Shown here: piece by piece, positions 31,912-41,718 of the stretch
How positions within the stretch are numbered: the first letter of the stretch is position 1
How the letters are laid out: each line of letters opens with the position of its first letter
Assembly: GCA_963695975.1 (NCBI GenBank)
Contig: CAVOIB010000002.1
Span: 1-64,000 of the forward strand
Direction of reading: 5' to 3'
DNA from: JBBQVZ01 sp963695975
GTDB taxonomy: Bacteria; Actinomycetota; UBA4738; HRBIN12
DNA length: 64,000 nt
Position numbers and translations under genes: made by a program
Notes under the pieces: model-generated
Databases searched by the model: none
Told to the model about the DNA's origin: nothing
Seen by the model: only the letters and a program-made list of their open reading frames with translations

Positions 31912-33195
31912 CTACCCCACCGGATCGTCGTCAAGTCGGAGGGTCGGGTCGATCCGATCCGGCGCCAACGTGCCCACCGACCCCTTCTTCATCGCGCGAC
32001 GGTACAGCAAGAGCGAAGGAAGCCGGATCAATCCTGAGACCACGATCGCGAAGGGAACACCGATCCCCGCCGCGATCCCACCGAGCACCGGTCCGCCGGC
32101 CGCCTGCCCGACCGCGTCCGCCTGTCCGCCTATCGAGTTGATCGTCGCACGCGTCTTAGGATCGAGCCCTTGGTTGATCCATGCCGTGAACACCGGATCG
32201 CGCACGCTCCGGAGGGCGCCGACGATCCACGCCGCCGCGATGGCCACCCAGAACTGACCCGTAAGGGCGAACGCGATCACGCTGGCCACGAGCAGCACGT
32301 CGATCACCGCGAGGATCCGCGCCACCGCTACGTGGCCCTCGAGGTTCAAACGGCGTCGCATGAGAGCCAGCGCGCCGAACCCGATCAACAGCGCTCCTCC
32401 ATCCAGGATCGCGAACCACCACAGTCGCGACACGTTGCCGATCGACGGCAAGCCGATGTCGCGCAGGAGGTGAAGGTCGGCGAGCCGATCGAACCCCTCG
32501 GTCGACGCGCCGTGCAGAGCCGCCGTCCCCAAGATCAGCACCATCACGTGATGCGCGCGAACCTCGCTCACCGCCTCCTTGAAGGTATCGATCAGGGAGC
32601 GATGCAGCCGCTCGCCGTCTGCGCGATCGCGCCTCCGGAAGTTGTCTTCGGGCATGACGACCCAGAGCGCCAACGCGAGAAGCACCAGGCCGGCACCCGA
32701 AACCAGGATGGGCAGAGCGAGGTTCACCGTGGCCAGCGCGACCCCGACGAAGATCCCCGCGAACGAGGCCGCGTGCGCGAACTGGTCGCCACGCATGTAG
32801 AGCGGCCGTGCGGCCTGTTCTCCGACCTCGTCGGTGAGCCACGCCACATCGGCTCCGCTCTGGAACGTCGCGAAGATGCCCCAGACCACCTGCGAGGCGG
32901 CTGCGGCCCAGAAGCTGTGTGCGAGCCCCAGGATGACGAACCCGACGCCGCCGCCGGCCAGTCCGATGATGACCGACGTCCTCCGGCTGATCGTGTCGGC
33001 GACGACCCCGGTCGGGGTCTCGAACAGGAGATAGGAGCCCTCCAAGATCGTTCCCATCACGACGAGCTGGAACGGTCCGAGTCCGAGACGGAGGATCAGG
33101 AACACGCTGAAGATCACGCTCATCATCCGGAACAAGAATCCGTCCAACGCTGTGTAGGCCAAGTAGACGGTGACGACAGGCAGCCGTCGGCTCAT
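31912..33195 (-). CDS. Major facilitator superfamily transporter
   Basis: 427 residues with about 12 hydrophobic segments. Loop 2-3 carries the MFS motif ETPTGVVADTISRRTSVIIG. The middle cytoplasmic loop (NFRRRDRADGERLHRSLIDTFKEA) separates the two six-helix halves. A GGAGGAT ribosome-binding site precedes the ATG. It is the first gene of an operon with the amine oxidase. Substrate specificity cannot be read from the sequence. Confidence 0.85.
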   Translation of the reverse strand: MSRRLPVVTVYLAYTALDGFLFRMMSVIFSVFLILRLGLGPFQLVVMGTILEGSYLLFETPTGVVADTISRRTSVIIGLAGGGVGFVILGLAHSFWAAAASQVVWGIFATFQSGADVAWLTDEVGEQAARPLYMRGDQFAHAASFAGIFVGVALATVNLALPILVSGAGLVLLALALWVVMPEDNFRRRDRADGERLHRSLIDTFKEAVSEVRAHHVMVLILGTAALHGASTEGFDRLADLHLLRDIGLPSIGNVSRLWWFAILDGGALLIGFGALALMRRRLNLEGHVAVARILAVIDVLLVASVIAFALTGQFWVAIAAAWIVGALRSVRDPVFTAWINQGLDPKTRATINSIGGQADAVGQAAGGPVLGGIAAGIGVPFAIVVSGLIRLPSLLLYRRAMKKGSVGTLAPDRIDPTLRLDDDPVG

Positions 33196-33440
33196 CGCTC
33201 ATCCTCCGCTCCCGACCCTAGACCGAGATGATCGCGCGAGCGTGCAGGAGGGAACAGGCGCCGGAACGAGAGTTAGCCCAGCCGCCGCACGACGCAACAA
33301 CCGGACGGTGTCGGGCACACGGTCGAGGGTTGTCGGCTAGACCTTTGGCACTCCGAGAGGAGTCTGGGAGCTCCCCCGAGGCGTGTCAACCGGCTGTCAC
33401 CTTGCCGCACCGATCGCTCCCACTGTGCGAGCATCGCGAC

Positions 33441-34964
33441 GTGGCTGATCCCCACCGCTCGATGTCGACCGACGATCGGCCGTTCGCGGTCCTCGATGTC
33501 GGATCCAACTCGGCACGGATGATGGTGTTCCGGCTCCGAGCAGGCGAGCACCTCGATGTGTTGGAAGATGCGCGCGCTCCACTGCGGCTGGCGCGCCGGC
33601 TCCGATCGGGCAACGAGCTCGGTGCCGACGCGATCGACCGAACGCTCGAGGCACTGCGTGACTTCCGAGCCGTCGCCGAAGGGGCAGGCGCGGACCGGAT
33701 CCTCGCCGTCGCGACATCGGCCGTCCGCGATGCGGACGACGGTCCGATCCTGCTCGACCGCGCGCGAGCGCTCGGCGTTCAGCTCGACATCATCGACGGC
33801 GACACGGAGGCGCGGCTCGGATTCATCGGTGCGATCCATGACCTGGCCGTGTCGGGCGGCGCGACGCTCGACGTGGGCGGGGGCAGTGTCGAGATCTCGC
33901 GGTTCAGCGATCGGCGCCTGAACGCGACATGGACCTTCGAGCTTGGGTCGCTCCGCGTGAGCGATCGGTTCCTCGAGGGCGACCCGCCGAGCGTGTCGCA
34001 GATCCGCAAGCTCCGCCGGGCGGTCGCCGCTGAGCTCGACCAGGCAGCCATCGGGCGGCTCGAACACGGCGAACACCTGGTCGGCATCGGAGGAACGGTC
34101 CGCAACCTCGCCAAGATCGACATGCACCGGACTGAGCACCCGCTTCGCCTCCTGCACGGATATGCGTTGCCCGCCGACCACCTCGCCGAGCTCGCCGACG
34201 AGCTCGCCGTGCGCACGATGAAGCGTCGGGCGCGGATGGCAGGGCTGAACCCTGATCGAGCGGACTCCATCCTCGGCGGTGCGTTGGTCCTGCTCGAGAT
34301 CATGCGAACGCTCGGCGCCGACCGGATCGTCGTTTCGAGCCGAGGGGTCCGTGAAGGCCTGGCCCTCGGGGGAGACGAGGCCTCCGTCCCCCCTCCTCGC
34401 TGGGTGCGCACGATCTCGGTCGCAACGCTCTCGGCCCGGTTCGCCACGTGGGATCCATCGGGTGCCGAACGACGCGTCGAACTCGCGACCCGCCTCCACG
34501 AGTCACTCGACCCCGAGGCTCGCGATGCCGTTCGCGAGATGCTGGTGCACGCGGCGACGGTGCTCGACGTGGGCCGCGCGATCGATTACTACGATCGCTT
34601 CGAGCACGCAGCCATGATCGTCACCGCCGCCGATCTCGGGGGGTTCACGCACGAGACCCTCGGGATCCTCTCCGCGATCTTGCGTCAAGCCGACGACGAC
34701 ATCCGCCTCGGGTCCTATCGTCGACTGATCGCGGCCGCCGATCGCGCCGCGGTCCTGCGCGCGGCGACGGTCTTGGCGCTCGCCGATGAGCTGAAGCGGC
34801 GGATCGCGCCCGCGCAGCCTGCCGTGATCTCCGGCTTCTGGCATCCGACGGCGTTCGTCGTCCAAGGACCGCTCCCCTCTGGGTGGCATCCTCGGGCGGT
34901 CGCGGACCGCTTCCGACAGGTCTTCGGACGGCCCCTCCATGTGTTCTCGACCCGACCGTCCTAG
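33441..34964 (+). CDS. Ppx/GppA-family exopolyphosphatase/pppGpp phosphatase
   Basis: About 507 residues from a GTG (an in-frame ATG at 33462 is an alternative start). AVLDVGSNSARMMVFRL is the phosphate-1 loop of the actin/ASKHA fold. LDVGGGSVEISRF is the phosphate-2 loop, and LVGIGGTVRNLAKI follows. The C-terminal 170 residues are helical, with an HD-like AATVLDVGRAIDYYDRFEHAAMI, as in longer Ppx enzymes of E. coli size. The FGGY kinase starts 14 bp downstream on the same strand. Confidence 0.82.
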   Translation: MADPHRSMSTDDRPFAVLDVGSNSARMMVFRLRAGEHLDVLEDARAPLRLARRLRSGNELGADAIDRTLEALRDFRAVAEGAGADRILAVATSAVRDADDGPILLDRARALGVQLDIIDGDTEARLGFIGAIHDLAVSGGATLDVGGGSVEISRFSDRRLNATWTFELGSLRVSDRFLEGDPPSVSQIRKLRRAVAAELDQAAIGRLEHGEHLVGIGGTVRNLAKIDMHRTEHPLRLLHGYALPADHLAELADELAVRTMKRRARMAGLNPDRADSILGGALVLLEIMRTLGADRIVVSSRGVREGLALGGDEASVPPPRWVRTISVATLSARFATWDPSGAERRVELATRLHESLDPEARDAVREMLVHAATVLDVGRAIDYYDRFEHAAMIVTAADLGGFTHETLGILSAILRQADDDIRLGSYRRLIAAADRAAVLRAATVLALADELKRRIAPAQPAVISGFWHPTAFVVQGPLPSGWHPRAVADRFRQVFGRPLHVFSTRPS

Positions 34965-34978
34965 GATGGCGAGGCGAG

Positions 34979-36370
34979 ATGACCCTCCTCACGATCGATC
35001 TCGGTTCGAGCGCGACGAAGGCGGCGCTCTGGTCGGAAGACGGCTTGATCGCGCTCGGGCGGGCTTCGGTCGAGACGGATCATCCTCGGCCGGGCTGGTC
35101 CGAGGAAGATCCTGAAGCGTGGTGGGCCTCCACGGTCGACGCGTGCGCGCAACTCCCCGTGGATGGGCGCTCGGGGGTAGAGGCCGTCGGATTCTCGACG
35201 CAGCGAGACACGTTCGTGCCGGTGACGGCCGCGGGGGAACCGACGGGTCCGGCGATCTCATGGTCGGACTCGCGCGCCTCCGTCGAAGCTGCCGAGCTCG
35301 GCGCAGACTTCCAGGTCCTGACCGGCGTCGTCCCCGACGCCCGCACGGTGGCGGCGAAGCTCGCATGGATGTCGCGCCACGAGCCCGAGCGACTCGAAGG
35401 CCCTCGCTGGATCCTCGGCCCCCGCGATCTCGTTGCCTTCCGCCTCACCGGTCGCGCCGTCACCGACCCGTCGGTCGCCTCCCGCACCGGACTGCTCGCC
35501 CTCGACGGCGCCGCGCTCGATGGCGCACACCTGCTCCCCGAGCTGGTGGGAGCGATGAGCGTGGTGGGCGAGAGCCTGCCCGATCCCTCGGTCGAGCTCG
35601 GGATCGTTCCCCGGACACCGGTGATCGCCGGCGCGGGCGATCGAGCGTGCGAGATCCTGGGCGTCGCTGCTACCGCCTCGCGCCCCATGGTGTCGTGGGG
35701 GATCACCGGCGGAGTCGCCGTGCCGGTCGGCCACGTGCCCCCGGCCGTTCCTGGCATCGTCGTGACGCGAGGAGCGCTCGGTGGTTACCTGATGGAGTCC
35801 GACCTGGCCGCTGCGGGCTCGGCCCTCGACTGGCTCGCCGGTCTCACCGGTCACTCGGCCGACGAGCTCGCCGCCCAGGCCGACGACCTCGATGCCGGAG
35901 CGCACGGGGTCACAGCGCTCGCATGGATGGGCGGCGCCCGGGCGCCCTGGTGGGAACCGCGCGCCGGACTGACGTTCTCCGGCCTCTCGGCTGAGCACAC
36001 GCCGGCCCATCTGGCGCGGGCGCTGGTCGAAGGTGTGGCGTTCGATGCGGCGCGATGCCTGGAACGGACCGCGCCCGACGCCGCGGAGTTGGCGCTCGCG
36101 GGCAGCGGCGCATCGATGCCGCTATGGCGGCGGGTGCTCTCCGGTGTGTCGAGCCGTCCGGTGATCGTTCGACGGCACGGCGAGGTGGCCTCCGCGGGAG
36201 CCGCGATCGTCACCGGCCGCGCGATCGGCCTGCAGCTGGATCCCGATCGCCTGAATCCGATCGACGAACGCGAGCGTCCCTTCGATTCCGACATCGTGGC
36301 GTACGCGAACCTTCGGATGCGACACGAGATGATCGCCCGAGCGACGATCGAGCTGATCCAGGGGCGGTGA
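34979..36370 (+). CDS. FGGY-family carbohydrate kinase
   Basis: 463 residues. LLTIDLGSSATKAALW is the phosphate-1 motif. VGFSTQRDTFVPV and ISWSDSR are the sugar-contact region of xylulokinase/gluconokinase-like members, and LALAGSGASMPLW then AGAAIVTGRAIG form the C-terminal ATPase motifs. The short inter-gene gap suggests co-transcription with the Ppx-like gene. The sugar is not identifiable. It borders the sugar island, whose first minus-strand gene ends 5 bp away. Confidence 0.82.
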   Translation: MTLLTIDLGSSATKAALWSEDGLIALGRASVETDHPRPGWSEEDPEAWWASTVDACAQLPVDGRSGVEAVGFSTQRDTFVPVTAAGEPTGPAISWSDSRASVEAAELGADFQVLTGVVPDARTVAAKLAWMSRHEPERLEGPRWILGPRDLVAFRLTGRAVTDPSVASRTGLLALDGAALDGAHLLPELVGAMSVVGESLPDPSVELGIVPRTPVIAGAGDRACEILGVAATASRPMVSWGITGGVAVPVGHVPPAVPGIVVTRGALGGYLMESDLAAAGSALDWLAGLTGHSADELAAQADDLDAGAHGVTALAWMGGARAPWWEPRAGLTFSGLSAEHTPAHLARALVEGVAFDAARCLERTAPDAAELALAGSGASMPLWRRVLSGVSSRPVIVRRHGEVASAGAAIVTGRAIGLQLDPDRLNPIDERERPFDSDIVAYANLRMRHEMIARATIELIQGR

Positions 36371-36375
36371 CCGCC

Positions 36376-37383
36376 TCAGTCCCCGCCGGCCGCGTCCTTG
36401 ATCGCCCGCGTGATATCGGCCGCCAGCCGAGGGGCGAGTCCCGCGCGAACCTCCGGCCCGGCCATCTCGAGCGCGATCAGGGCGGCCCCCAATACCGGTG
36501 GAGCCGACAGGATCGCGGTGCTCGCACGCGGTGCCGAGCGGCGCGCTCCGAGCTCAAGCTCGTCCAGGAGGTACCGGTTCGGCGTGCGGAACAGCCCGCC
36601 GGAGAGCACGACGGTGAACTCAAGGTCCTCCATCCCCAACCGGGCGGCCACATGTCCCGCGGTCTCGCCGAGCGCGTGCCCGATCTCCTCCAGGATCTGC
36701 CGGGCTACCAGGTCGCCCGACTCCGTCGCCCGGAGCACCAGCGGCGCCATGTTGGAGACCTCGGGTGAACGCAGGCGCGTGTCGGCCCGGCTGATCCGCT
36801 CCAGAAGTTCTTCGGCGGTTACCACACCGGTCCGCTCGCAGAGCAGATCGCTCAGCATCGTGGAGGGACCGCGACCCGTATAGGCGTCGGCGACCGCTCG
36901 GACCGCCAGCTCGGAGACGTCGAACTCGCTCCCGTAGTCGCCGAAGACCCGGCCGAGACCGATCGTTCGATACTCGTTGCCGGCAGGATCGCGCCCGGCC
37001 GCGATCGTCCCCGTCCCTGAGATCACCACCACCCCCCAGGGTTGCGGGCAGCCCGCGCGCAGCGCCACGAACGCGTCGTTCAGCAGCCGTCGTTCTCCGC
37101 CGAACCCGAGGGTCTCGATCGGGTCCTCGAGTCGTCGCTCATCCGAGGGCCAGTCGATCCCGGCGAGGCCGAACACGGCCGCCCGCGTGTCGCCTCGACC
37201 GAGACCCGCAGCGGCCAACGCGCGATCCGCCGCCTCCCCGATCGCATCCATGGCACCCGGGATCCCGACCAGCTCCCAGTTGGATGCGCCGGCCTCGCCG
37301 GCGCCCAGCAGCTCCCCGGACGCATCGATGACGACCGCGTGCGTCTTCCGGCCTCCGCCGTCGACTCCGAGGATCGCGCTCAC
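36376..37383 (-). CDS. BadF/BadG/NagK-type sugar (N-acetylglucosamine-like) kinase
   Basis: 335 residues from a GTG that overlaps the stop of the upstream oxidoreductase (GTGA). AILGVDGGGRKTHAVVID is the ATP-binding phosphate-1 loop; AVFGLAGIDWPSDERRL, VVISGTGTIAAG, FGDYGSEFDVSELAV and VVLSGGLFRTPNRYL are the remaining family motifs. Eukaryotic and bacterial members phosphorylate GlcNAc or related amino sugars. It is the last gene of the minus-strand transport and catabolism operon. Confidence 0.8.
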   Translation of the reverse strand: MSAILGVDGGGRKTHAVVIDASGELLGAGEAGASNWELVGIPGAMDAIGEAADRALAAAGLGRGDTRAAVFGLAGIDWPSDERRLEDPIETLGFGGERRLLNDAFVALRAGCPQPWGVVVISGTGTIAAGRDPAGNEYRTIGLGRVFGDYGSEFDVSELAVRAVADAYTGRGPSTMLSDLLCERTGVVTAEELLERISRADTRLRSPEVSNMAPLVLRATESGDLVARQILEEIGHALGETAGHVAARLGMEDLEFTVVLSGGLFRTPNRYLLDELELGARRSAPRASTAILSAPPVLGAALIALEMAGPEVRAGLAPRLAADITRAIKDAAGGD

Positions 37384-38324
37384 GTGCTCGCGGCCGATCG
37401 GTAGGCATCCTCGACGACCCGCATCACCGTGCGACCGTCCTCGCCGGACGGCCGCGGTTGCCGTCCCTCCGCGATCGCGTCGAGGAACTCGGCCACCTGT
37501 GCGCTGTACATCGGCTGCGTGCAGTGCTCGTAGTCGGCGGCCGGCGGATCGGGCGGCCAGATCCGCCCGTACCCGGCCGTTCCGTACACCTCCGTGTCGG
37601 CTTCCAGCCCGCCGAGATGGGGCTGCCACCAGCCGGACTCCACGACGCTGTTGGTCCCGTTGGACCACGCGATGAGCAGGATGCCGTCGTCGTCCACTTC
37701 GTAACGACCGTCCGCGTACCGGGTCCCGATCGTCGCGCACACACGGTCAGGTTCGGGGTCACCGAGCAGGAACCGAGCGGTATCGATCGCGTGGACCCCC
37801 ATGTCGACGAGCGCGCCACCTCCGGCGAGGCTTCTATCCGTGAACCAGCCACTCGGTCCCCACCCGGCGTGGACGCCGTACCCGCGGGTCTTCACGACCT
37901 CGCCGAGCTCCCCGGACGCGATCCGATCCCGCATCGCCACGACCTCGTCTCTGAAGCGCCAGCAGTGGGCGACCATCAGTGAGGCGTCCGTCGCGCGAGA
38001 CGCTTCGACCATCTCGTCACACTCCGCCACCGAGGTCGCCATCGGCTTCTCGACCAAAACGTGCTTCCCGTTGCGCAGCAACGCTATCGACTGTGGGGCA
38101 TGGAGAGCGTTCGGGGTTGACACGATGGCCGCCTCCACCTCCGGATCGGCGGCGAGCGCCTCCCAGTCGGTGGTCACGCGGGGGATCCCATGACGCTTCG
38201 CGAAGACGTGACCGCTCTCCTCGCGATGGTTGGCGACCGCGACGAGCGCGTCACCATGGGCACGGACGCCGCGCGCGTGGAAGTCCTGGATCCATCCGCA
38301 GCCGAACAGCGCGACCCTGGTCAC
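37380..38324 (-). CDS. Gfo/Idh/MocA-family NAD(P)-dependent oxidoreductase
   Basis: 314 residues from a GTG. VALFGCGWIQDFHARGVRAHGDALV is the Rossmann nucleotide site, HVLVEKPMA carries the conserved catalytic Lys, and GGGALVDMGVHAIDTARFL carries the usual Asp/His pair of the second domain. These enzymes oxidise ring hydroxyls of sugars, cyclitols or their acids. Position between the ABC permeases and the NagK-like kinase argues for sugar or cyclitol catabolism. It is somewhat shorter than the usual 340-380 residues but complete by motif. Confidence 0.83.
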   Translation of the reverse strand: MTRVALFGCGWIQDFHARGVRAHGDALVAVANHREESGHVFAKRHGIPRVTTDWEALAADPEVEAAIVSTPNALHAPQSIALLRNGKHVLVEKPMATSVAECDEMVEASRATDASLMVAHCWRFRDEVVAMRDRIASGELGEVVKTRGYGVHAGWGPSGWFTDRSLAGGGALVDMGVHAIDTARFLLGDPEPDRVCATIGTRYADGRYEVDDDGILLIAWSNGTNSVVESGWWQPHLGGLEADTEVYGTAGYGRIWPPDPPAADYEHCTQPMYSAQVAEFLDAIAEGRQPRPSGEDGRTVMRVVEDAYRSAAST

Positions 38325-38384
38325 TCAACGATCCCTTCGCACCCCGGGAGCGTAGCGTCCCGGGGCGTGCGCGTGCCTGAAGGG

Positions 38385-39278
38385 TTAACCCTTCACGCCG
38401 GTCAGGGTTACGCCCTCGATGAAGACCTTCTGCGCCAGGAAGAACAGCACGATGACCGGCAGCATGATCAGGGCCGAGGCCGCCATCATCAGCTCCCACG
38501 CCGTCCCGTATCGCTGCGTGAACTCCGTCAAACCGATCGCGAGCGTGTACAGCTTCGGGTTGTTGCCGACGAACAGGAGCGGGCCGAACAGGTCGTTCCA
38601 CGAGTAGAGGAACGAGAACAACGCCACCGCTGCGATCGCGGGTTTCGCCAACGGGACGATCACCCGCGTCATGATCTGCCATTCGCTCGCGCCGTCCACC
38701 CGGGCGGCGTCGGACATCTCCTGCGGGATCGTCATGAAGAACTGCCGGAGCAAGAAGATGGAGAACGCATCACCGAAGAACGCCGGGACGATCAAAGGGG
38801 TGAGGTGATCGATCCAACCGAGCCGCACGAACACGATGTACAACGGCACGATCGTGACCTGTACCGGCAGCATCAACGTGGCCAGCACGAGAACGAAGGC
38901 GGCCTGACGACCACGCCAACGCATCCGGGAGAGCGCATAGGCCACCGGGATCGACGAGATCAACACGCCGATCGTCGACAGCACCGCGATCTGGAGCGTG
39001 TTCCACGTGTAGCGGACGATCGAGATCGTCGTGAAGACCTCGGTGTAGTTCGACGGCTGGAACGGACGAGGCCACAGGGAGGCGGTCCGCGCTTGCGCGC
39101 CCGTCATGAACGACGTCATGACCACGAACACGAACGGCGCAAGGAGGACGGTCGACACCGAGATCAACAGGGTATGGTCGATCAGCGCGTTGAACAGCCG
39201 GTGACGTCGTTTCGCCGTAGGTTCCGGCCTGCGAACGATCTCGGAGATGGGCGTCGGAGCAGGGCTCGAAGGCCGCAC
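38385..39278 (-). CDS. Sugar ABC transporter permease, MalG/UgpE type
   Basis: 297 residues from a GTG 17 bp after the partner permease. Six membrane helices are visible, starting LLISVSTVLLAPFVFVVMTSF. The EAA loop is DAARVDGASEWQIMTRVIVPLAKP, which docks the ATPase. The frame extends upstream through the partner gene, but those codons belong to the other reading frame. With the binding protein and the other permease it forms the CUT1 importer. Confidence 0.87.
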   Translation of the reverse strand: MRPSSPAPTPISEIVRRPEPTAKRRHRLFNALIDHTLLISVSTVLLAPFVFVVMTSFMTGAQARTASLWPRPFQPSNYTEVFTTISIVRYTWNTLQIAVLSTIGVLISSIPVAYALSRMRWRGRQAAFVLVLATLMLPVQVTIVPLYIVFVRLGWIDHLTPLIVPAFFGDAFSIFLLRQFFMTIPQEMSDAARVDGASEWQIMTRVIVPLAKPAIAAVALFSFLYSWNDLFGPLLFVGNNPKLYTLAIGLTEFTQRYGTAWELMMAASALIMLPVIVLFFLAQKVFIEGVTLTGVKG

Positions 39279-39295
39279 GGTGGTCCCCGCCGCCG

Positions 39296-40237
39296 CTATC
39301 GGAACATCCCACCCTGATAGTGCACCCACCGCTTCGACGTCTTGATCATGATCAACGTGCAGATCATGGTGATGATGAAGAGGACCCACGCCATCGCCGA
39401 TGCGTATCCCATCCGGAAGTAGTTGAATCCCTGCTTGTAGAGGTAGACGGCGTAGAACATCAACGAGTTCTGCGGGGCGCCGATATCCGTCCGCTCGCCT
39501 CCGACCGCGATGGCAGCGGTGTAGGCCTGTGTGAAGTACTGCAGGCCGTTGATCGTGCCGATCACGAGCGAGAAGAAGATCACGGGGGTGATCATGGGGA
39601 GCGTGACGAAGCGGAACTTCTTCGGTGCGGTCGCCCCCTCGATGTCGGCAGCCTCGTACAGCTGACGGGGAACATCGAGCAAGCCGGCGAGGAAGATGAT
39701 CATCGCGTCGCCGATCCCCCACAGACCCAAGAACACGAGCGCCCATTTGGAGGCGCCCGGTGAGTAGAACCACGTCGGCGGGTTCTTCATCCCGAACCAG
39801 TTGAGGACATGGTTGACGGGTCCGAAGCTCGGGTTGAACACGTACACGAACGCGAGGGCCGCCGCGACGGGCGGAGCCATGGCGGGCAGGAAGAAGATGG
39901 TCCGGTAGACCTTGATGCCCTTGCGGGGCCATGTGAGCATCGTCGCCGTGACGATCGCGAACACGATCCGCAGTGGCACACCGACCGCGATGATGAAGAT
40001 GGTGTTCCTGACGGACTGCCAGAAGACCGGATCCTGCGTGAACATGAACCGGTAGTTCTCCAAGCCGATCGGGATCGGAGAGCTCAGCAGGTCGTAGTGG
40101 GTGAACGAGAAGTACAGGCTGGAGACCATCGGATACACGACGAAGACGGTGAACCCGATGATCCAGGGCGACATGAAGAGCAGGATCGTGCCCCAGCGCG
40201 CGCGCCGCCGCGGGGGGCGACGCGTCCGCGCCCCCAC
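39296..40237 (-). CDS. Sugar ABC transporter permease, MalF/UgpA type
   Basis: 313 residues from a GTG. Hydrophobic helices begin ILLFMSPWIIGFTVFVVYPMV, and the EAA motif is EAADIEGATAPKKFRFVTLPMITP. It pairs with the MalG-type permease downstream. Its start lies 39 bp after the binding-protein gene in the same operon. Confidence 0.87.
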   Translation of the reverse strand: MGARTRRPPRRRARWGTILLFMSPWIIGFTVFVVYPMVSSLYFSFTHYDLLSSPIPIGLENYRFMFTQDPVFWQSVRNTIFIIAVGVPLRIVFAIVTATMLTWPRKGIKVYRTIFFLPAMAPPVAAALAFVYVFNPSFGPVNHVLNWFGMKNPPTWFYSPGASKWALVFLGLWGIGDAMIIFLAGLLDVPRQLYEAADIEGATAPKKFRFVTLPMITPVIFFSLVIGTINGLQYFTQAYTAAIAVGGERTDIGAPQNSLMFYAVYLYKQGFNYFRMGYASAMAWVLFIITMICTLIMIKTSKRWVHYQGGMFR

Positions 40238-40276
40238 GGCGACATCTACGACGTCCGTGGAACCGATCGAGCCCTC

Positions 40277-41623
40277 CTACGGAGCCGACGCCTGCGCTAT
40301 CTGGTCGTTGATCTGCTTCGCCACGTCGTCGAGGCCCGCTTGCAGATCCGAGACGTCCCCCGCCTGCCAGTCGGCGAAGAAGTTCGCCATCAGGTCCTGG
40401 TCGGCCTGACCGATGGCCGACGCCCCCTTGTTGTAGGAGTTCGGGTTCTGGAAGATGTCAAGGAACGTCTTGAACTGCGGCGTGAGGTCCAGCTCCGACG
40501 ACTGCATCGAATCGAGCGTCGTTGGGACGTTCCGGAGCAGATTCGAGGCGTACACCAGCGTCGGTGTGTCGGTCGCCATCCACGAGACGAGCAACCACGC
40601 TTCGTCCGGATGCGGTGATCCCTTCGGGATCCCGATGATGGTCCCACCGATCTGACCCATGCCGTACTTGTCGACGTTCTGGTCCCAGACCGGCATCGGT
40701 GCCGTCCCGTACGGCACCGCGGGCGGGTCACCGAGGAAGTTGGCCGATGTCCGCCATTCGCCGTCGATCATCATCGCCACGCGTCCCGTCTGGAAGTCGT
40801 TCTCAGAGCCCCACTCATCCCCCTGACCGGCGACGAACTTCTGGAGCTTGCCGTACCCGTAGTAGTCGACGAACTGCTTCTGCCACTCGGCGAACGCCTT
40901 CCACGACGGATCGGTGTTGACGGCGGTGGTGCCGTCGTCGTTGTACCACTTCACCCCGTACATCGTTGAGAACGGGGACATGGTGTTCCCGGAGTAGTAC
41001 GTGCCGATGTAGGGAACGAACCCGGCGACCTTGATCGATCCGTCGGGGTTGAACACGGTCAGCTTCTTGGCGTCTTCGAAGAGCTGCGCCGTGGTCTTCG
41101 GCGGCTCGGTGATCCCCGCCTTCTTGAACATGTCGGTGTTGTAGTAGAGGCCGTACGCGTCGGTGAGCCACGGCAACGCGCAACGGCTGCCGGCGTACGT
41201 CGTGTAATCACTGACCGACTGCGGGAACTGGCTCAGGTCGAACCCGCTGGACTCGATGAACGGGGTGAGATCCTCCCATGCCCCGGTAGAGCAGAACGCT
41301 CCGACGTTGTCCGTGCTGAACGACAGGACCGCGTCGGGCGACGTCCCGCTGTTGATCGCCGCGAGGAGCTTCGTGTCGTTGACGTTCTTCACCGTGTTCA
41401 CGGTGATCCAGGGATAGGCTTCCTCGAACTTCGCGATCACCTTGTTGAAGTCTTCGATCTCGGCCTTGGACGTCCACGCGGTCCACATCTCGATCGTGAC
41501 GGGTTCGTGCGACGCGCCTGAACCGGTGTCGATCGCGGAAGGCGTCGAACTCCCCCCACCCGCCGTGCATGCGGCGGCAACCATCGCCATGAGGGCCGCC
41601 ATCGCCACGAGCCATCGCCTCAT
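40277..41623 (-). CDS. Sugar-binding lipoprotein of ABC transporter
   Basis: 448 residues. The lipobox VAAAC has Cys19 after a short signal peptide. EPVTIEMWTAWTSKAEIEDFNKVIAKFEEAYPWITV opens the family 1 solute-binding fold, and WLTDAYGLYYNTDMFKKAG, GRVAMMIDGEWR and GGTIIGIPKGSPHPDEAWLLVSW are standard. A GGAGG ribosome-binding site precedes the ATG. It is the first gene of the operon that includes both permeases, the oxidoreductase and the NagK-like kinase. The ROK regulator lies just upstream on the same strand. Confidence 0.87.
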   Translation of the reverse strand: MRRWLVAMAALMAMVAAACTAGGGSSTPSAIDTGSGASHEPVTIEMWTAWTSKAEIEDFNKVIAKFEEAYPWITVNTVKNVNDTKLLAAINSGTSPDAVLSFSTDNVGAFCSTGAWEDLTPFIESSGFDLSQFPQSVSDYTTYAGSRCALPWLTDAYGLYYNTDMFKKAGITEPPKTTAQLFEDAKKLTVFNPDGSIKVAGFVPYIGTYYSGNTMSPFSTMYGVKWYNDDGTTAVNTDPSWKAFAEWQKQFVDYYGYGKLQKFVAGQGDEWGSENDFQTGRVAMMIDGEWRTSANFLGDPPAVPYGTAPMPVWDQNVDKYGMGQIGGTIIGIPKGSPHPDEAWLLVSWMATDTPTLVYASNLLRNVPTTLDSMQSSELDLTPQFKTFLDIFQNPNSYNKGASAIGQADQDLMANFFADWQAGDVSDLQAGLDDVAKQINDQIAQASAP

Positions 41624-41718
41624 CCTGCGCCTCCTCTATCTCGGAGCCTGTGCCCCGTTCTCTTCGCCGTCGATCCGTATCAGCCACATCTGAGTACGAT
41701 CCTGAGCGCCCCCTTGGA

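Noticed and set aside
38385..39932. Longer form of the MalG-type permease extending into the partner permease gene
   Set aside because: The extra N-terminal codons overlap the MalF-type gene in another frame and encode no membrane protein; the GTG at 39278 gives a normal permease.
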